A DNA stretch of 7,283 bases from Bacteroidota bacterium (lineage in GTDB: Bacteria; Bacteroidota; Bacteroidia; B-17B0; Aurantibacillaceae), in the NCBI GenBank assembly GCA_947474485.1, contig CANJJP010000074.1, positions 1-7,283 on the forward strand. The letters run 5' to 3'. Positions 6,683-7,283 of this stretch are shown here, piece by piece. The translations under genes were made by a program, and so were the position numbers. Positions within the stretch are counted from its first letter, which is position 1; the number at the start of each line of letters is the position of its first letter. Below the pieces are notes generated by a model. That model was given only the letters and a program-made list of their open reading frames with translations, did not search any database and was not told the DNA's origin.

Positions 6683-7283
6683 ATGACAACACACTTTTTA
6701 TTCGTTTCTATTGATGGAATTACTGATCCGTTGGGGCAATCACAAATATTGCCTTATTTAATGGAGCTAAATAAAAAGGGACACTCAGTAGGTATTGCTA
6801 GTGTTGAGAAGCGGGGCAACTTCGAAAAGAACAAAGAAGTAGTTGAGCAACTTTGCAAACAAAACAATATTAATTGGGATTATACTTTTTACGATACTAA
6901 AGTTCCAATTTATTCTCAATACAAAAATTATAAAAATTTAAAAGCAATTGTAGCGGCGCAAGTCAAAAGTAATAACACTGTTCTGCATTGTCGCAGTTAT
7001 TTACCAGGATTAATTGGATTGGATTTTAAAAAGAGAATGGGTATTCCTTTTATCTTTGATATGCGCGGCTTTTGGGCAGACGAACGTATTGAAGGTAATA
7101 TTTGGAAACTATCGAATCCTATTCATAAACGACTTTATAGTTTTTTTAAAAAGAAAGAAAAAGTATTATTTCTGCAAGCCGATCAAATAGTTTCATTAAC
7201 GCATAAAGCAAAAGAAATTATTCTCTCGTGGAAGCTTAGAATTAATCAAGACAAAATTCATGTTATTCCATGTTGCGCCGACC
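6683..7283 (+). CDS. GT4-like (GT-B fold) glycosyltransferase, 3'-truncated by the window edge
   Basis: The frame is open from the ATG at 6683 to the last base, giving 200 residues of the N-terminal domain. The start MTTHFLFVSIDGITDP leads straight into the first Rossmann strand, and DPLGQSQ at 15-21 plays the part of the glycine-rich acceptor-side loop. Further motifs are HCRSYLPG at 102-109, FDMRGFWADERIEG at 125-138 and VIPCCAD at 194-200, the linker that normally precedes the donor-binding domain. These are typical of GT4-like glycosyltransferases in polysaccharide clusters. The C-terminal donor domain with its E-x7-E motif lies beyond the window, so donor sugar and linkage cannot be judged. 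It follows the asnB-like gene by 26 nt and is probably co-transcribed. It would act at the cytoplasmic membrane face, adding a sugar to the lipid-linked repeat unit. Confidence 0.88.
   Translation, partial: MTTHFLFVSIDGITDPLGQSQILPYLMELNKKGHSVGIASVEKRGNFEKNKEVVEQLCKQNNINWDYTFYDTKVPIYSQYKNYKNLKAIVAAQVKSNNTVLHCRSYLPGLIGLDFKKRMGIPFIFDMRGFWADERIEGNIWKLSNPIHKRLYSFFKKKEKVLFLQADQIVSLTHKAKEIILSWKLRINQDKIHVIPCCAD

Overview
The window is part of a surface-polysaccharide (O-antigen, capsule or exopolysaccharide) gene cluster from an AT-rich bacterium. Sparse Shine-Dalgarno sequences, base composition and protein style suggest the Bacteroidota (Flavobacteriia or Cytophagia-like). That placement is an inference; the window has no rRNA or other marker gene.

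Layout. Positions 1-3306 hold four plus-strand genes in a tight row: a 5'-truncated HisH-type glutaminase, a HisF-type partner, a WbpG/WbuX-type N-acetyl sugar amidotransferase, and a SAM-dependent methyltransferase with an N-terminal zinc ribbon. A polytopic membrane protein (3310-4650) lies on the minus strand, tail-to-tail with the methyltransferase. A 101-bp divergent intergenic region follows, with a direct repeat and a short palindrome. The plus strand resumes with an AsnB-type glutamine-dependent amidotransferase (4752-6656) and the N-terminal 200 residues of a GT4-type glycosyltransferase that runs off the window end.

How the genes work together. HisH, HisF and the PP-loop amidotransferase form the known set that turns an N-acetyl group of a nucleotide-activated sugar into an acetamidino (acetimidoyl) group. 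HisH releases ammonia from glutamine, HisF relays it, and the PP-loop enzyme activates the acetamido oxygen with ATP. The HisF here has lost the catalytic Asp11 of histidine biosynthesis but keeps the residues of the ammonia gate, so it looks specialised for this role. The methyltransferase directly downstream could methylate the acetamidino nitrogen or a sugar hydroxyl. The AsnB-like protein probably amidates a uronic acid carboxyl rather than aspartate. The glycosyltransferase would assemble the repeat unit, and the membrane protein is a candidate polymerase or lipid-linked-sugar transferase.

The most notable points are the HisF active-site change, the methyltransferase coupled to the acetamidino module, a seven-codon leader ORF with the window's best Shine-Dalgarno just before the amidotransferase, and the inverted membrane gene with its own divergent control region. 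No mobile element, tRNA, rRNA or CRISPR array was seen.
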